A stretch of DNA of 64,000 nucleotides, taken from the NCBI RefSeq assembly GCF_900199215.1, contig NZ_FZQA01000001.1, positions 186,001 through 250,000 on the forward strand, in the 5' to 3' direction. The position numbers were made by a program, and so were the translations under genes. The first letter of the stretch is position 1, and each line of letters opens with the position of its first letter. This DNA comes from Amphiplicatus metriothermophilus. Lineage in GTDB: Bacteria; Pseudomonadota; Alphaproteobacteria; Caulobacterales; Parvularculaceae. The notes beneath the pieces were generated by a model. The model searched no databases and was not told where the DNA came from. It was given only the letters and a program-made list of their open reading frames with translations. Below are positions 1-8,892 of this stretch, piece by piece.

Positions 1-2
1 AC

Positions 3-752
3 GCAGATGGATATATCGCCGGCCTCATTCTTTTGGGAGCGGCCCCCTGCACGGCGATGGTCTTCGTGTGGTCGCAGTTCACCCGCGGAGACGCCGCCTA
101 CACGCTGACGCAGGTCACTGTGAATGACGCGATCATGGTTTTCGCTTACGCGCCGATCGTCGCCTTGCTGCTCGGCGTCGCGGACATATCCGTGCCATGG
201 GAAACGCTGATCGTTTCCGTTGCGCTATACGTCGCCGTTCCGCTCGCCGCCGGCGCCGCCACGCGACGGCGCCTGAAGGCATCCGGCGGCAACAGCGCCG
301 TCGCCGCGTTCACAATGAAATTGAAACCCTACGCCGTCATCGGCCTTTTAGCGACCGTCGTGCTGCTCTTTGGTTTTCAAGGAAATGTGATCATCGAAAA
401 GCCGCTTGTCATCGCTCTCATCGCCGTTCCATTGCTTATTCAGTCTTATGGCGTATTCGCTCTCGCTTTCGGCGCCGCCTGGGTTTGGCGAGTCCCATTT
501 AACGTCGCGGCGCCATGCGCGCTGATCGGCACGTCCAACTTTTTCGAGCTCGCCGTCGCCGTCGCCGTCAGCCTCTTCGGGCTCGACTCCGGCGCCGCGC
601 TGGCGACAGTCGTCGGCGTGCTGGTCGAGGTGCCCGTCATGCTCTCGCTCGTGGCTTTCGCCAACGCCGCCGCCGGGCGGTTTCCAGACGGCGCGCCGGC
701 TTGCGCGCAGGACGGCGGCCGCGCTTTGCGCCCTGCATCGCGCAGGCTATAG
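3..752 (+). CDS. acr3: ACR3-family arsenite efflux permease, 5'-truncated by window edge
   Basis: Inner-membrane arsenite/H+ antiporter of the BART superfamily. About 250 C-terminal residues are visible, running in frame from the window edge, against about 350 usual for the family, so roughly 100 residues lie upstream. Two family hallmarks are present: the Cys in [10 protein letters not shown], in the helix that carries the essential Cys of ACR3 proteins, and the Glu in [10 protein letters not shown] near the C-terminus. At least six hydrophobic helices can be traced. The last 25 residues are a polar tail beyond the normal family end. No arsR or arsC is visible on this side; they could lie upstream. 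zapE begins 8 bases after the stop. Confidence 0.9.
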   Translation, partial: ADGYIAGLILLGAAPCTAMVFVWSQFTRGDAAYTLTQVTVNDAIMVFAYAPIVALLLGVADISVPWETLIVSVALYVAVPLAAGAATRRRLKASGGNSAVAAFTMKLKPYAVIGLLATVVLLFGFQGNVIIEKPLVIALIAVPLLIQSYGVFALAFGAAWVWRVPFNVAAPCALIGTSNFFELAVAVAVSLFGLDSGAALATVVGVLVEVPVMLSLVAFANAAAGRFPDGAPACAQDGGRALRPASRRL

Positions 753-753
753 A
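748..753 (+). promoter_or_regulatory. Candidate -10 box giving a leaderless zapE mRNA
   Basis: TATAGA ends exactly 6 bases before the zapE ATG at 760, and no Shine-Dalgarno sequence precedes that ATG. Transcription starting at the usual distance from a -10 box would begin at or next to the A of ATG. The box overlaps the acr3 stop codon. No clear -35 is visible, so this is suggestive only. Confidence 0.3.
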
Positions 754-759
754 GCCCCG

Positions 760-1938
760 ATGCGGGGGCCGCTTCCCAGATATCGCGCGCTCGTTGAGAG
801 CGGCGCGCTCGAAGCCGATCCGGCTCAGGAAGAGGCCGCCGAGCGCTTGCAGCGCCTGCATGTGGCGCTGGCGGTCCGCCGCAGCGGCCTGTCATGGTTC
901 GGACGGCGAACGCCGCCGCGCGGACTTTATCTGTGGGGCGGAGTCGGGCGCGGCAAGTCGCTCCTGATGGACATCTTCTTCAACAACACGAGCTTCGCCC
1001 CCAGACGCCGCGTTCATTTTCATGAGTTCATGACCGAAACCCACGAACGCATAGCGGCTTGGCGCGCAACGCCGGCGCGCGCGAAAAAGCGCCATCCTGG
1101 CGTCGACCGCAAGGCGCCGGACGACCCGATGCCTCCCGTCGCGCACGACATCGCGCGCGAGGCGATGCTGCTTTGTTTCGATGAGTTTCAGGTCTCCGAC
1201 ATCGCCGACGCGATGATCCTCGGGCGATTGTTCGACGCTCTGTTCGCGCGCGGCGTCGTCGCAGTCGCGACATCGAACCGTCATCCGGACGACCTTTACA
1301 AGGATGGCCTTAACCGCCAGCTTTTTCTTCCCTTCATCGCGCTGCTGAAAGCGCGCCTTGACGTGATGGAGCTTAAGGCTGCGCGCGATTATCGGCTGGA
1401 GCGGCTCGCCGGCGCGCCGGTCTACCACCATCCGCTGGGGGCCGAAGCCGACGCCGCTATGGACGAAGCCTGGGCGCGCCTCATCTGCGGAGCCAGGGAG
1501 CGCGTCGAGCATCTCGTCGTGAAGGGACGCAAGCTGACGGTCCCGCGCGCGGCGCGCGGCGCGGCGCGGTTCGATTTCGCCGATCTGTGCGAGAAGCCTC
1601 TTGGCGCGGCGGACTATATCGCGCTTTGCCGGCGCTACGGCGCGCTCCTCATCGACCGCATTCCGCGCATGGATCCGTCCCGGCGTAATGAAGCCAAACG
1701 TTTCGTCGCGCTGGTCGATGCGATCTATGAGGCGCGCACCAAGCTCGTCTGCTCAGCCGACGTCGAGCCGCACGCCCTTTACCCCGAAGGCGACGGCGCG
1801 TTCGAGTTCGCCCGCGCCGCCTCGCGCCTGGCGGAGATGGGCTCGGCCGACTATCTCGCAGCCGAGCATCGCGCCGCGCTTCAGCAGACGGCCGAGGCGC
1901 CTTCGTCGCCCGAACCGGCTGCGGCGACCCGGACCTAG
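760..1938 (+). CDS. zapE: Cell division protein ZapE (AFG1-like ATPase)
   Basis: P-loop ATPase of the AFG1/ZapE family, reported to modulate the Z-ring in E. coli; the mitochondrial homologue is AFG1/LACE1. The 392 residues match the family length. Walker A is GGVGRGKS at about residues 60–67, followed by the family block [12 protein letters not shown] (about 87–98) and Walker B LLCFDEF (about 137–143) leading into [11 protein letters not shown]. The ATG at 760 starts a normal N-terminus. It follows acr3 by 8 bases but is functionally unrelated, and the exporter gene starts 50 bases after its stop. Confidence 0.95.
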   Translation: MRGPLPRYRALVESGALEADPAQEEAAERLQRLHVALAVRRSGLSWFGRRTPPRGLYLWGGVGRGKSLLMDIFFNNTSFAPRRRVHFHEFMTETHERIAAWRATPARAKKRHPGVDRKAPDDPMPPVAHDIAREAMLLCFDEFQVSDIADAMILGRLFDALFARGVVAVATSNRHPDDLYKDGLNRQLFLPFIALLKARLDVMELKAARDYRLERLAGAPVYHHPLGAEADAAMDEAWARLICGARERVEHLVVKGRKLTVPRAARGAARFDFADLCEKPLGAADYIALCRRYGALLIDRIPRMDPSRRNEAKRFVALVDAIYEARTKLVCSADVEPHALYPEGDGAFEFARAASRLAEMGSADYLAAEHRAALQQTAEAPSSPEPAAATRT

Positions 1939-1988
1939 GCCGGCGGACCGCATTTCCCTTCCCGCGGAAATGCGCTACTTGCCCGCTC

Positions 1989-3260
1989 ATGCGAGACATG
2001 GAGCCTTTACGCGACGGCGAAGCTTTGGGCGACGGTCCCGGCGACGCCAGCCTTTCGCCGCCATTGCGCTTCGCCGAGCTGGTAGCGATCGTCGCAGCGG
2101 TGATGGCTCTTAACGCGCTCGCCATCGACATGATGCTTCCGGCTCTGGGCCTCATCGGCGAAGAGCTGGGAACCGCCCGCGATAACGACCGCCAGCTCAT
2201 CGTCGTCGTCTATATCATCGGCAATGGCCTCGCGCAGCTTATCTTCGGCCCGTTTGTCGATCGCTTCGGGCGACGGCGGGTGCTGTTATGGGCGCTTGCA
2301 GGATATGTGGTCGGATGTCTGCTGAGCGTCGTCGCGTCGAGTTTCTCTCTGCTGCTGGCCGCGCGCGCTTTTCAGGGCGTGGCGACGGCCGCAAGCCGCG
2401 TCGCCGCTATCGCGCTGGTGCGCGATCTCGCCTCAGGCCGGCGCATGGCCGAGGTGATGTCGCTCGCCATCACTGTTTTCATGGCCGCGCCGATCCTCGC
2501 GCCGGGCTTCGGCCAGCTCATCCTGTTCGCCGCGCCCTGGCGGGGAATATTCATCGCGTTGATGCTGTACGGCCTGGTGCTGTGCGCGTGGTTCTGGGCG
2601 CGTCTGCCCGAGACCCTGACGACAGAGAACGTCCGGCCGCTGAAGTTCGACCGCATTGGCGCCGGATATTTGGAGTTCGTCCGTAACCGGACGGCGATGG
2701 GATACACGCTCGTGGCCGCCCTCGCCTTCGGCGCCTTGTTCGGCTATATTAGCGCTTCGGAGCAGATTTTCCTCGAAACCTTCGATCTCGGCGCGCGCTT
2801 TCCGATGGCCTTCGCCATGATCGCCGGGGCGCTCGGCGCGGCGACTTTGCTCAACGCGCGGCTTGTCGGTCGTTTCGGGATGCGCCGGCTGTGCCACGGG
2901 GCGATCCTGTTTTTCGTGCTGGCGAACCTCATCCATCTGTTTATCGTCGCTGCAGGCTACGAGAATCTGACGATGTTCCTGCTGTTCACCTCGCTGTCTT
3001 TCTTCGCGCTCGGGCTGATCGGGCCGAACTGCACGGCGATGGCGCTGGAGCCGATGGGCCACATCGCCGGCGCAGCTTCCGCCGCAAACGGTTTCGCCGG
3101 CACGACGCTGGCGGGCTTCCTGGGCGGCGTGATCGGGCGTTTCTACGACGGCACGACGACGCCGATCATCATGGGCTTCGTCTGTCTCGGTCTCGCCGCA
3201 TTGGCGCTGGCGCTCTGGGTCGAGAAGGGGCGGCTGTTCGAGCCGCATGAAGGACCATGA
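1989..3260 (+). CDS. MFS drug-resistance transporter, Bcr/CflA type
   Basis: Twelve-helix major facilitator in the inner membrane, probably a proton-coupled drug or small-molecule exporter. After a polar N-terminal extension of about 28 residues, TM1 contains ALAIDMMLPALG (about 43–54), the signature region of the Bcr/CflA subfamily. Motif A, GPFVDRFGRRR, follows TM2 (about 87–97). Length (423 aa) is slightly above typical. The stop codon overlaps the rimM ATG (ATGA, 3257–3260), so translation of rimM may be coupled to this gene. The substrate cannot be told from sequence. Confidence 0.88.
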   Translation: MRDMEPLRDGEALGDGPGDASLSPPLRFAELVAIVAAVMALNALAIDMMLPALGLIGEELGTARDNDRQLIVVVYIIGNGLAQLIFGPFVDRFGRRRVLLWALAGYVVGCLLSVVASSFSLLLAARAFQGVATAASRVAAIALVRDLASGRRMAEVMSLAITVFMAAPILAPGFGQLILFAAPWRGIFIALMLYGLVLCAWFWARLPETLTTENVRPLKFDRIGAGYLEFVRNRTAMGYTLVAALAFGALFGYISASEQIFLETFDLGARFPMAFAMIAGALGAATLLNARLVGRFGMRRLCHGAILFFVLANLIHLFIVAAGYENLTMFLLFTSLSFFALGLIGPNCTAMALEPMGHIAGAASAANGFAGTTLAGFLGGVIGRFYDGTTTPIIMGFVCLGLAALALALWVEKGRLFEPHEGP

Positions 3261-3883
3261 ACGCGCCGGATAAACGGCGAGTCTGCCTCGGCGCCATCGC
3301 CGGGGCGCATGGCGTGAAGGGCGAGATGAAGATCAGGACCTTCACCGAGCGCGAGGCGGACGTCACCGCCTACGGACCGACGGAGAGCGAGGACGGCGCG
3401 CGGCGGTTTACCTTGGAAGTCGTCCGCGTCCTGAAACCTGGCCTCATTCTCGCGCGCGCGCCGGAGATCCAAAGCCGGGAAGACGCTGCGGCCCTCGCCG
3501 GAACCCGGCTTTACGTCCCCCGCACGGCGCTCCCCGCCCTTGAAGACGAGGACGAATTCTATGTGGAAGATCTGGTCGGCCTCCAGGCAGTCGACGAGTC
3601 CGGCGCGCGCCTCGGACGCGTGGTCGCGGTCCACAATTTCGGCGCCGGCGACATTCTCGAACTCGGCGAGCGCGACGGCGGGGCGCGGGCGGTGATGATC
3701 CCGTTCTTGAAGACAGCCGTGCCGGCGATCGATCTGGAAGCGGGCCGCCTCACGGTCGCCCGCGAGGCGTTGGGCGCGGCCGAGAGCAACAAGCGCGCGC
3801 CGACGCTTCGCGACGACGCCGGCGTCATCGCGTCCGATGACCTTGGCGTCGACCTCGACGCCATGCGCCAGGAGGATGCGTGA
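3257..3883 (+). CDS. rimM: Ribosome maturation factor RimM
   Basis: Assembly factor that binds ribosomal protein S19 and assists 30S head maturation. The N-terminal RimM β-barrel begins with [16 protein letters not shown] (about residues 11–26). The PRC-barrel follows, with [12 protein letters not shown], a KTAVPAID core and the end of the fold at about residue 170. A tail of about 30 charged residues extends past the usual end. It lies in the rimM–trmD–rplS order common in bacteria, although rpsP and ffh are not adjacent here. Its start overlaps the MFS stop and its stop overlaps the trmD start (TGATG). Confidence 0.95.
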   Translation: MNAPDKRRVCLGAIAGAHGVKGEMKIRTFTEREADVTAYGPTESEDGARRFTLEVVRVLKPGLILARAPEIQSREDAAALAGTRLYVPRTALPALEDEDEFYVEDLVGLQAVDESGARLGRVVAVHNFGAGDILELGERDGGARAVMIPFLKTAVPAIDLEAGRLTVAREALGAAESNKRAPTLRDDAGVIASDDLGVDLDAMRQEDA

Positions 3884-4608
3884 TGTGGCGCGCGACAGTT
3901 CTGAGCCTCTTTCCGGAGCTCTTCCCGGGTCCTCTCGACGCCTCCGTGCTCGGGCGGGCCCGCGCCGAAGGCGCATGGGCGCTCAATACGGTCCGGATCC
4001 GCGATTTTTCGGACAACCCTTACGGCTCGGTCGACGACACGCCGGCCGGGGGCGGGGCCGGCATGGTGATGCGGGCCGACATTCTGGCGAAGGCGCTCGA
4101 TTCCGTCCCGCGCGAGGGCCGGCCGGTCGTCTATCTGTCCCCGCGCGGGACGCCGCTGACCCAGCCCCGCGTGCGCGCCCTCGCCGCAGGGCCGGGACTC
4201 GTCGCGCTTTGCGGCCGCTTCGAGGGGGTGGACGAGCGCCTGATCGAGGCCCGGGGGATCGAAGAGATCTCCATCGGCGACTTCGTGCTCGCAGGCGGGG
4301 AAATCGCCGCCATGGCCCTGATCGAGGCTTGCGTGCGCCTGCTTCCCGGCGTATTAGGCTCCGCCTCATCGTTGCGCGAGGAAAGCTTCGAGGCGGGTCT
4401 TCTCGAATACCCGCAATACACGCGCCCTCGCGTCTTCGAAGGACGGGAGATTCCTGGCGTCCTCATGTCCGGCGATCATGCCAAGATCGCGGCGTGGCGG
4501 CGCGAAAAGGCTGAAGAAACAACGCGGGCGCGACGACCGGACCTCTGGAAGAGGTATTGCGAAAACGGTCCTATCCGGCGCGGCGAGAACAAGGATGCGG
4601 ACCCATGA
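3883..4608 (+). CDS. trmD: tRNA (guanosine(37)-N1)-methyltransferase TrmD
   Basis: SPOUT methyltransferase that makes m1G37 in tRNAs reading CNN codons and so prevents +1 frameshifting. Trefoil-knot motifs are present: [35 protein letters not shown] and YPQYTRP. The ATG at 3883 is preferred over a GTG at 3880 because GGAGG at 3871–3875 is correctly spaced for it. At the position of the E. coli catalytic Asp169 (EDSF) this protein reads EESF. I believe Glu is seen in other alphaproteobacterial TrmDs, so I do not take this as loss of function. The rplS ATG overlaps its stop. Confidence 0.96.
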   Translation: MWRATVLSLFPELFPGPLDASVLGRARAEGAWALNTVRIRDFSDNPYGSVDDTPAGGGAGMVMRADILAKALDSVPREGRPVVYLSPRGTPLTQPRVRALAAGPGLVALCGRFEGVDERLIEARGIEEISIGDFVLAGGEIAAMALIEACVRLLPGVLGSASSLREESFEAGLLEYPQYTRPRVFEGREIPGVLMSGDHAKIAAWRREKAEETTRARRPDLWKRYCENGPIRRGENKDADP

Positions 4609-4979
4609 ACATCATCGAGCAGCTTGAAAAAGAGCACATGGCCGAGCTTGGCAAGTCCCTGCCGGACTTCGCGCCGGGCGACACCATCAAGGTGAACGTG
4701 AAGGTCCGCGAGGGCGACCGCGAACGCATTCAGGCCTTTGAAGGGGTTTGCATCGCGCGCTCCGGCGGCGGCCTCAATGAGAGCTTCACCGTGCGCAAGA
4801 TCTCGTTCGGCGAGGGCGTGGAACGGGTGTTTCCCGTCTATTCGCCGCTCGTCGACTCCGTCGAGGTGGTGCGCCGCGGCAAGGTGCGCCGGGCCAAGCT
4901 CTATTACCTGCGCGAGCGCCGCGGCAAATCCGCCCGCATCGCCGAGAAGGCGGCGGGCCGCGCCAAGGACGGCGAATAG
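4605..4979 (+). CDS. rplS: 50S ribosomal protein L19
   Basis: Large-subunit protein at the 30S–50S interface. The 124 residues match the family from [12 protein letters not shown] through [23 protein letters not shown] and the [15 protein letters not shown] block near the C-terminus. The ATG at 4605 overlaps the trmD stop (ATGA), which gives translational coupling; an upstream in-frame start at 4557 would add residues foreign to L19. It is the last gene of the plus-strand run and converges on bioB with a 15-base gap in which I see no clear terminator. Confidence 0.97.
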   Translation: MNIIEQLEKEHMAELGKSLPDFAPGDTIKVNVKVREGDRERIQAFEGVCIARSGGGLNESFTVRKISFGEGVERVFPVYSPLVDSVEVVRRGKVRRAKLYYLRERRGKSARIAEKAAGRAKDGE

Positions 4980-4994
4980 GCCCTCAGCCAGTCA

Positions 4995-5951
4995 TCATAC
5001 CAGCTCGATCCCCAGCCGGTCGAACAGCGCCTTATCGCGCGCCTCGCCCGGATTGGGCGTCGTGAGCAATTCGTCGCCGACGAAAATCGAATTGGCGCCG
5101 GCGAGAAAACACAGCGCCTGCGCCTCCTCGCTCATCTGCTCGCGGCCGGCGGACAGGCGCACCATCGAGGTCGGCATCATGATTCGGGCCGCCGCGATGA
5201 CGCGGGCGAACTCGATGGCGGAAAGTGGCTCCGACTCCCCCAGCGGCGTGCCGGGCACGCCGACGAGCGCATTGATCGGCACGGATTCCGGCGGCGGGTT
5301 CATATTAGCGAGAGCGACGAGAAGGCCGACGCGGTCCTCGACTTCCTCGCCCATGCCGACGATGCCGCCGCAGCAAACCTTCATGCCCGCAGCGCGCACG
5401 CGCTTCAGCGTGTCGATCCGATCCTCGAAGGTCCTCGTCGAGACGACCTTGCCGTAATAATCCGGCGAGGTGTCGATATTGTGGTTGTAATAATCGAGGC
5501 CCGCCTCGCAAAGCGCCTTGGCCTGCTCGTCCGTCAACATGCCCAGAGTCATGCAGGTCTCAAGGCCGAGCGCCTTTACCTCAGCGACCATTTCGCACAG
5601 CGCAGGCATGTCGCGGTCTTTCGGCGCGCGCCAGGCCGCCCCCATGCAGAAGCGCGAGGCGCCTTCTTCCTTCGCCCGTTTCGCCTCAGCCAGGACCGCC
5701 TGGCGGTCCATCAGCTTCGAGGCTTTCACGCCGGTCTTGAAATGCGCCGACTGGCTGCAATAGCCGCAGTCCTCCGGACAGCCGCCGGTCTTGATGGAAA
5801 GAAGCCGCGACGCCTGCACGGCGTTGGCCGGACAATGCGCGCGGTGAACCGTCTGCGCGCGGAAGATGAGATCGGCGAAGGGCAGCGCGAACAACGCCTC
5901 CGCCTCCTCGCGCGTCCACACGCGCGGTTTCGTCTTTATTTCGCCGTCCAT
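4995..5951 (-). CDS. bioB: Biotin synthase BioB
   Basis: Radical-SAM enzyme inserting sulfur into dethiobiotin, the last step of biotin synthesis. The CxxxCxxC cluster motif is [16 protein letters not shown], with Cys58, Cys62 and Cys65. Further family residues are the Cys in RFCMGAAWR, the Cys in [19 protein letters not shown], the Cys pair in [12 protein letters not shown] and the Arg in VRLSAGRE, which together supply the auxiliary [2Fe-2S] site. Length (318 aa) is normal. No other bio genes are adjacent, so it appears to be a single-gene unit with its own promoter (see 5978–6006). Confidence 0.97.
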   Translation of the reverse strand: MDGEIKTKPRVWTREEAEALFALPFADLIFRAQTVHRAHCPANAVQASRLLSIKTGGCPEDCGYCSQSAHFKTGVKASKLMDRQAVLAEAKRAKEEGASRFCMGAAWRAPKDRDMPALCEMVAEVKALGLETCMTLGMLTDEQAKALCEAGLDYYNHNIDTSPDYYGKVVSTRTFEDRIDTLKRVRAAGMKVCCGGIVGMGEEVEDRVGLLVALANMNPPPESVPINALVGVPGTPLGESEPLSAIEFARVIAAARIMMPTSMVRLSAGREQMSEEAQALCFLAGANSIFVGDELLTTPNPGEARDKALFDRLGIELV

Positions 5952-5954
5952 GAA

Positions 5955-6000
5955 AATCCCTCGCTAGCGGGGCGGGAACTATAACCCGCCGCGAGGGATT
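5955..6000 (-). promoter_or_regulatory. Inverted repeat embracing the bioB promoter and ribosome-binding site
   Basis: A perfect 10-base inverted repeat lies immediately upstream of the bioB ATG: AATCCCTCGC at 5955–5964 and GCGAGGGATT at 5991–6000. A nested 6-bp repeat, GGCGGG/CCCGCC, sits at 5971–5976 and 5985–5990. On the transcribed strand the arm nearest the gene contains the GAGGGA that would serve as the Shine-Dalgarno sequence. The repeat also brackets the -10 box, so it could be a DNA operator or, if transcription starts further upstream, an RNA hairpin hiding the ribosome-binding site. TTATAG within it matches only part of the palindromic BioR box known in alphaproteobacteria. Confidence 0.45.
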
Positions 6001-6006
6001 CGTCAC
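5978..6006 (-). promoter_or_regulatory. Candidate σ70-type promoter of bioB
   Basis: On the minus strand, GTGACG (6001–6006) and TATAGT (5978–5983) are separated by 17 bases, a good match to a -35/-10 pair. Start of transcription would be around 5971, giving a short leader of about 20 bases before the bioB ATG. Confidence 0.5.
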
Positions 6007-6030
6007 TGTTAGGCGAAAGGCGGCAGAGCG

Positions 6031-6348
6031 TCAGCGGGCGTTGATGACGCCCGTCATCGTCGGGTGAAACGCGCAAACGTAATCGAGCGCGCCCTCCGTC
6101 TCTATAACGAGCGACCATTCGTCGCCCGCCTCCATCGTTCCGGAGTCCCAGGATCCGTCTGAGGCGGTCGCCGTGTGCGGCATGACGTCGGCGTTCACCC
6201 ATGTCACCGTATCGCCCACTGCGACATCAATCTCGGCGGGAATGAACTCAAGCCCGCGCATTTCGATGATATGGGTTTCCGCTTCGCCGGTCTGCGGGAC
6301 ACTTGCGTACGCGAGGCCCGCGACAAGCCCATAGAGCGCGCGCCTCAC
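6031..6348 (-). CDS. Small secreted cupredoxin (amicyanin/plastocyanin-like)
   Basis: Type-1 copper electron carrier, 105 residues, with a short export signal ending near residue 22. All four expected copper ligands are visible: His58 in MPHTA, then Cys92, His95 and Met98 in CAFHPTM, the C-x2-H-x2-M arrangement of amicyanin-class proteins. The start is GTG, overlapping the stop of the DUF4142 gene by four bases, so the two are translationally coupled. It is likely periplasmic. Its redox partner is not identifiable here, although the aa3 oxidase genes are in the same window. Confidence 0.88.
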   Translation of the reverse strand: MRRALYGLVAGLAYASVPQTGEAETHIIEMRGLEFIPAEIDVAVGDTVTWVNADVMPHTATASDGSWDSGTMEAGDEWSLVIETEGALDYVCAFHPTMTGVINAR

Positions 6349-6872
6349 CGGGTTTGCTCCACCAACCGCTCGGCGTGGGCCTGGTGAATCTTGAACGTCT
6401 TGAGCGCGGTCCCCAGCAACGCCTTGAACTCTTCGTTGTCGGCGGCGGGAATGAATACTTCCTCCACCGTCTTGTTGACAAACTGGTGATAAGCAAGCTC
6501 GTTTTCGGCGTAGGCCCGATCGAACGCCGCGCCGGAAAGCGCCTTTAGCTCGGCGCGCTTTTCCGCTGCCTGCTTGAGCAGGGACCGGCTGGTCGGGTTG
6601 TCCCGGGCTTTCGCCCCGAGCTTGTCGAGAAGACCGAGCGCGGCGTCATTCACTGCAGAGTGGTCGCGGATCATGGTTTCCGCGAAGCCGCGCACCGCCG
6701 GATTGTCAGACAGCGCCAGCGCCAGATGGGCGTAACGGATGTCGATCTCGCCCGCCGTGTAGGCGATATGAGCGATTTCAAGGTCGCTTGGGCCTTCATC
6801 GCCTGCCTGGACGGCGAGTCCTGTCAACGCAGCCGCCGCGAAAGCCGCTGCGATCATGGCTCTTCTAAGCAT
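6345..6872 (-). CDS. Exported DUF4142 protein (ferritin-like four-helix fold)
   Basis: A 175-residue protein with a clear Sec signal (MLRRAMIAAAFAAAALTGLA) and a mature all-helical domain typical of DUF4142, which belongs to the ferritin-like superfamily. His-containing helices appear in IRDHSAVND, AYHQFVN and KIHQAHAERLVEQ. The molecular function of the family is not established; it is often associated with stress or periplasmic redox. It is the first gene of a two-gene operon with the cupredoxin and diverges from the SufR-like regulator. AAAGGA precedes the ATG. Confidence 0.85.
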   Translation of the reverse strand: MLRRAMIAAAFAAAALTGLAVQAGDEGPSDLEIAHIAYTAGEIDIRYAHLALALSDNPAVRGFAETMIRDHSAVNDAALGLLDKLGAKARDNPTSRSLLKQAAEKRAELKALSGAAFDRAYAENELAYHQFVNKTVEEVFIPAADNEEFKALLGTALKTFKIHQAHAERLVEQTR

Positions 6873-6964
6873 GGATCTTGTCCTTTCTAAGCGCGATTTT
6901 ACGGAGAACCCGCGATGGAATACGCCCCGCCAAACGCATCGGGTCAGGTGCGGAAGCGTGCTAA

Positions 6965-6999
6965 TGACATATTATTATGTCATAATAGTCAAAATGACA
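6965..6999. promoter_or_regulatory. AT-rich palindromic operator candidate in divergent promoter region
   Basis: A perfect 7-4-7 inverted repeat, TGACATA/TATGTCA, spans 6965–6982. A second overlapping inverted repeat pairs TGTCAT (6978–6983) with ATGACA (6994–6999). The block is strikingly AT-rich against its surroundings. It lies 48–83 bases before the ATG of the SufR-like regulator and 92–127 bases before the DUF4142 start, where a regulator controlling both divergent units would bind. Confidence 0.55.
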
Positions 7000-7047
7000 A
7001 CGCTCATGGACGCCTGCTAGGCTCGCTCTCACGCAAAGTTGACTCTC

Positions 7048-7713
7048 ATGGCGGACAAAGAACATCTGGTGGGGCTGGGACGCACGCAAAGCGCGCTCTT
7101 GCGCCTCCTGCTGCGAAACAAGGCCGGGCTAACGGTCGATGGTATCGCCGAAGGTCTCGGCGTGACCCGGACGGCGGTGAACCAGCATCTCGCCGCGCTG
7201 GTGCGCGAGGGCTATGTGATGCGCCGCGCCGTCGCGGTCGCCACGGGCGGCCGGCCTGGCCGGCTGTATGCCCTCACCGAGCGCGGCGCGCATCTGTTCC
7301 CGAAAAATTACGACTTGTTCTCGCTCAAGGCGCTGGAGGCCCTGATTGAGACGCTCGGTCCCGAAGGCGTCAATACGGCGCTCGAACGATTGGGCCGCAC
7401 GTTGGCCAAAGATCTCGCCGCTCGGCTTGAAGGTCTTCCGTTGAGGGAGCGAGTCTCGATCATTGCCGAAGCGCTGCAGGAAATGGGCTTCGACGCGGAA
7501 GAAACTGCAACTGCGGAGCCGACGCCAGCGATCACGGCCTATAACTGCGTCTATCATGCGTTAGCGCGCGCGCATCCTGACGTGTGCCGGCTCGATCTGG
7601 CGTTTCTACGCGCGGCGTCCGGCACGGAGGTCGATCATGCCGCCTGCATGGCGCGCGGCGACAATGAATGCCGTTTCCGCTTCCGCGCCGCGAAGCCGGA
7701 GAACTCTGCTTAA
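7048..7713 (+). CDS. SufR-like winged-helix regulator with Fe–S-type cysteine set
   Basis: DNA-binding regulator of 221 residues. A winged helix-turn-helix occupies about residues 14–80 (recognition region VTRTAVNQHLAALVREGYV, wing GGRPGRLYALTERG). The C-terminal half carries four cysteines, Cys167, Cys180, Cys200 and Cys208, in NCVYH, HPDVCRLD, ACMARGD and ECRFRF, resembling the [4Fe-4S]-binding half of SufR-type repressors. No suf operon is nearby; the adjacent divergent operon encodes the cupredoxin and DUF4142 proteins and is the likeliest target. ATG at 7048 is chosen over TTG at 7039. The cluster type and signal are inferred, not shown. Confidence 0.8.
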   Translation: MADKEHLVGLGRTQSALLRLLLRNKAGLTVDGIAEGLGVTRTAVNQHLAALVREGYVMRRAVAVATGGRPGRLYALTERGAHLFPKNYDLFSLKALEALIETLGPEGVNTALERLGRTLAKDLAARLEGLPLRERVSIIAEALQEMGFDAEETATAEPTPAITAYNCVYHALARAHPDVCRLDLAFLRAASGTEVDHAACMARGDNECRFRFRAAKPENSA

Positions 7714-8867
7714 CGCAGGGTATCGAGAGCGATCCGTTCGCTGAGCGCCGGCGCGCCGTCGGCGCCGCGAATTGTCACGACGATTTCGCCCGCCGCCCAG
7801 TCGATGTCGAGAAGCCCGTAATTCGCCTCGTAATAGGGCTCCCTGAGGCGATGAGGCCCCGGCTCTACATAGGTGTCGCCGGTTTCGGCGCGCCAGGCGC
7901 TTTGCGGCAGATTGAGCGAAGACGAGGTCGCCTCGAACAGCGGATAGTCGAGCGCGCCCTCTCGCCGGTAAAACCCGGCGAGATGTCGATCGCCGGAAAG
8001 AATGATGAGATTACCTGCGCCCGCTTCGCGGATCGTCGCGTACAGCTTCTCGCGTTCAGCCGGAAGCATGCGCCAGGCCTCGAAGCCATGGCCGTCGGCG
8101 ATCACCTGAATGGATGAAACAAGAAGACGCAGATCCGCAGGCTTTTTCAGCTCCTCCGCGAGCCAGCTCCACTGCGCCTCGCCAAGCATGGTCTTTGTCG
8201 GATCAGGATCGGGCAGATAGCGCTCCTTGCCGCGCGCGCCGTACTCATCCGTCGGCTTCAGAGGCGAGCGGAAATAGCGCGTGTCGAGAAGGATGACCTG
8301 CACGCGCGAGCCTTCCTCGCCGATCATCCATGCGCCGTAGGTTCCAGGATGCGCCAGTCGCGGGTCGTCCGGCGGAAGCGCCCAGACGTAATCGAACAGC
8401 GCTTCCGACTGTTTCTTATACGGATAATCTCCCCCCGCGTCGTTCAGACCGTAGTCATGATCGTCCCACCCGACGATGACCGGGGCTCTTTCGCGCGCGC
8501 GCGAGAAAGGCTCGCTCTGCGCCAGGCGCATATAGGCCGCCTTAAGCTCCGGCAGAGCCGGATCGCCCGAGCGGACGTCGCCGTAAACGTTGTCGCCCAT
8601 GTAGAGAATGAGATCAGGGTTTTCCGCGGCGATCCGATCCCAGATCGACTGGTCCTCGCGCTGATGGGCGCAGGAGGCGAAAACGATGCGCGTGAGCGTT
8701 TTCGAGGCGTCGAGCGGCGCCGAAGGCATGGGGACAGCGCGGATCGCGCCATCGGGCGCTTCCGGCGCCGGAGAGGCGAACAGATCGGGCGCGTCCGGAC
8801 CGCCCGCGGCGCAGGCGGCCAGCAAGAAAGACGCAGCGGACAACAGCAGGGGGCGAAGCGCCATCAT
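7710..8867 (-). CDS. PhoD-family metallophosphatase lipoprotein
   Basis: Alkaline phosphatase D/PhoD-like metallophosphatase of 385 residues, probably anchored in the outer or inner membrane: the N-terminus is a lipoprotein signal with Cys19 in LLAAC. Catalytic blocks are IVFASCAHQ, ILYMGDNVYGD, GWDDHDYGLND, LLDTRYFRS and ILSGDRHLAGFY, supplying the Asp/His metal ligands. The start at 8867 has AGGAAAGGA upstream; an in-frame ATG at 8907–8909 lies inside the Pho-box candidate and is unlikely. It converges on the SufR-like gene with a 4-base overlap. A phosphate-starvation role is supported by the upstream site at 8908–8925. Confidence 0.88.
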   Translation of the reverse strand: MMALRPLLLSAASFLLAACAAGGPDAPDLFASPAPEAPDGAIRAVPMPSAPLDASKTLTRIVFASCAHQREDQSIWDRIAAENPDLILYMGDNVYGDVRSGDPALPELKAAYMRLAQSEPFSRARERAPVIVGWDDHDYGLNDAGGDYPYKKQSEALFDYVWALPPDDPRLAHPGTYGAWMIGEEGSRVQVILLDTRYFRSPLKPTDEYGARGKERYLPDPDPTKTMLGEAQWSWLAEELKKPADLRLLVSSIQVIADGHGFEAWRMLPAEREKLYATIREAGAGNLIILSGDRHLAGFYRREGALDYPLFEATSSSLNLPQSAWRAETGDTYVEPGPHRLREPYYEANYGLLDIDWAAGEIVVTIRGADGAPALSERIALDTLR

Positions 8868-8892
8868 CAGTCCTTTCCTACTCCGCAAAGCG

